Shown piece by piece: positions 62,049 to 64,000 of a stretch of DNA of 64,000 nt. The position numbers and the translations under genes are program-made. The stretch spans positions 19,606,535-19,670,534 of the forward strand of contig NC_066516.1 in the NCBI RefSeq assembly GCF_024679095.1. The letters run 5' to 3'. How positions within the stretch are numbered: position 1 is the stretch's first letter; every line of letters begins with the position of its first letter. The stretch is from Eriocheir sinensis. Lineage: Eukaryota > Arthropoda > Malacostraca > Decapoda > Varunidae. Under the pieces are notes generated by a model. That model was not told where the DNA came from, did no database searches, and saw nothing but the letters and a program-made list of their open reading frames with translations.

Positions 62049-62111
<63 letters not shown>
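62049..62111. repeat. (CA)31 microsatellite
   Basis: Pure CA. A GT run at 62268-62308 lies inverted 157 bp downstream. Confidence 0.96.
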
Positions 62112-62113
<2 letters not shown>

Positions 62114-62263
62114 TATTATCACCCAACTTAATGACCACCAAATTCATGCAGGAGAGTCATTCATTCATCAAGCAAGAGACAGCCTCACATTTGACGTCCT
62201 TCCCTCCTTTTCTTCGCCTCTCTCATTACCTTCTCTCCCCCTCCCAGTAGCGGGCGTAATGTG

Positions 62264-62267
62264 TGCG

Positions 62268-62308
<41 letters not shown>
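62264..62308. repeat. (GT)n microsatellite
   Basis: GT run, complementary to the CA run at 62049-62111. Confidence 0.95.
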
Positions 62309-62886
<578 letters not shown>

Positions 62887-64000
62887 ATACTCTGAACAAA
62901 CATCATCTCGTTTAGGTATTGACGAAACGATCTAACGCTATTGAAAAGCAACCTTCGGAGTATTAAATTTACGATATTTCAATACCACAGACATACACAT
63001 TTACATAGCTCCGCCATCCACATATAGAGAACGGCATCTTAAATTATATGGACTGCCAGAATTTACCGATAATGTGGCATGGTTGAGTTCATTTTCCTGT
63101 GTGTGTGTGTGTGTGTGTGTGTGTCATTACCGCACCGCCTCGCCATCGCCGCCCATGCCTCTCGATAAGAACTTCGGCCACACCTTATCTTAATTGGTCT
63201 TACCTGCGCGCGTCGTGCAGGTGAGTGGAGACAAGACAACACTACCGCAACGAACCCTAAAGCAACACAACCGCAACGAACCGGAAAGCAACCCAACGCA
63301 ATGCAACGCAACTCAAAGCAACACAACGTAGCGCTCGCGGTGGAAACGTTCGCTGTGTAGGCCCAAGGAGGGAAAATTTCAGTCGGCCTCATCGTTATCC
63401 CGCGGGCGCAGCTAATGACAGAAGCGTTTATCGGATTATCGAAACATTTGTGTCCGTCTATTTATCGGATTTCGATGTATTAAAGTCCCTTCCCGCCCCT
63501 GCCCTTCCCCGCCCTTCTTCTGCTCTTCTCTGCCCTGTCGATGCGAGCCTAATAAGATACGGGAAGGCGGGTTTCATTGTTATTTTCGTCTACTTATTTT
63601 TAATGGTGTTTGCTTTTCATTCATTAAAAGCGACTACCAAGTGTATACTCTTAACATAGATATTACCCATCTGATACATATTAAACCAAACGAGAAATGT
63701 TGGATACAAGAGACGTGAGGGAATATTAATAACTTCCATTAAAAAAAAAATGACAATGGAATACTTTCGAAGAGATGAAAAGTGATTGAAGTTTCGAAAG
63801 CGTTTATATACTCAACTAATCAAAAAGTATATAGGAAGGCAAACAAGATATATCAGCAAATAGGAGGAGGGAGGAAATAGAGAGGGAGGAAATACAAAAG
63901 GGAAGGAAATGGAAAGAATAAAGATGCGAACTCGCTGGCTAGAAGAAGATTAAAGACATAAGCAATGAGGAAGATGGGTTGGAAGTATTTTTTGGCTGGG
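62887..64000. other. Gene-free stretch to the window end
   Basis: (GT)12 at 63101-63124. CAACGCAA/CAACACAA-type units at 63236-63330 form a short decayed minisatellite. GC-rich at 63125-63240 without a recognised exon. A/G-rich at 63860-63970. Confidence 0.5.

Overview
The window reads as nuclear DNA of an arthropod, most likely a decapod crustacean and perhaps a brachyuran crab. The seen evidence is very dense, long (GT)n/(CA)n, (GA)n/(CT)n and (TCC)n microsatellites, a tRNA-derived SINE, 3' ends of CR1/L2-like non-LTR retrotransposons, several T-tract-headed dispersed repeats, and no bacterial operon structure. The taxon is an inference from repeat style and was not tested by a search.

Protein-coding content is almost nil. 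The only exon I can support is 6588-6748 on the minus strand. It encodes 53 full codons of a type-I periplasmic-binding-like (ANF receptor) ligand-binding domain, as found in receptor guanylate cyclases and natriuretic-peptide receptors, with a good splice acceptor and donor. The flanking DNA is presumably intron. Nearly all long open frames in the window are products of stop-poor simple repeats or of purine- or pyrimidine-biased DNA.

Layout. 1-6.5 kb: gene-free DNA, a LINE remnant (2840-3716) and large GT/GA/CA/CT tracts. 6.6-6.75 kb: the receptor exon. 7-14 kb: microsatellites, including a (GT)n/(CA)n perfect hairpin at 9646-9774. 14.2-15.9 kb: three consecutive decayed tandem arrays. 17.0-18.0 kb: a nested (TCC)n-SINE-(TCC)n-LINE-(TCC)n block. 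18-32 kb: purine/pyrimidine-biased minisatellites, a 196-bp inverted-repeat element (27439-27634) and long GA tracts. 32.4-33.5 kb: two more LINE remnants on the minus strand. 34.5-48.3 kb: at least three clear copies of one short dispersed repeat. 36.4-37.3 kb: a clean 131-bp satellite. 40.6-57.7 kb: many short tandem arrays with units of about 29 to 154 bp. 60.3-60.6 kb: a fold-back element. 61-64 kb: more microsatellites and a second copy of the repeat first seen at 37.6 kb.

The most informative pattern is that three LINE 3' ends finish in (TCC)n, and the two plus-strand copies and the SINE also begin at or within about 25 bp of a (TCC)n tract. This suggests retroelements that carry a TCC tail, and perhaps insert into TCC tracts. 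I see no defence system, gene cluster or other new multi-gene system here.
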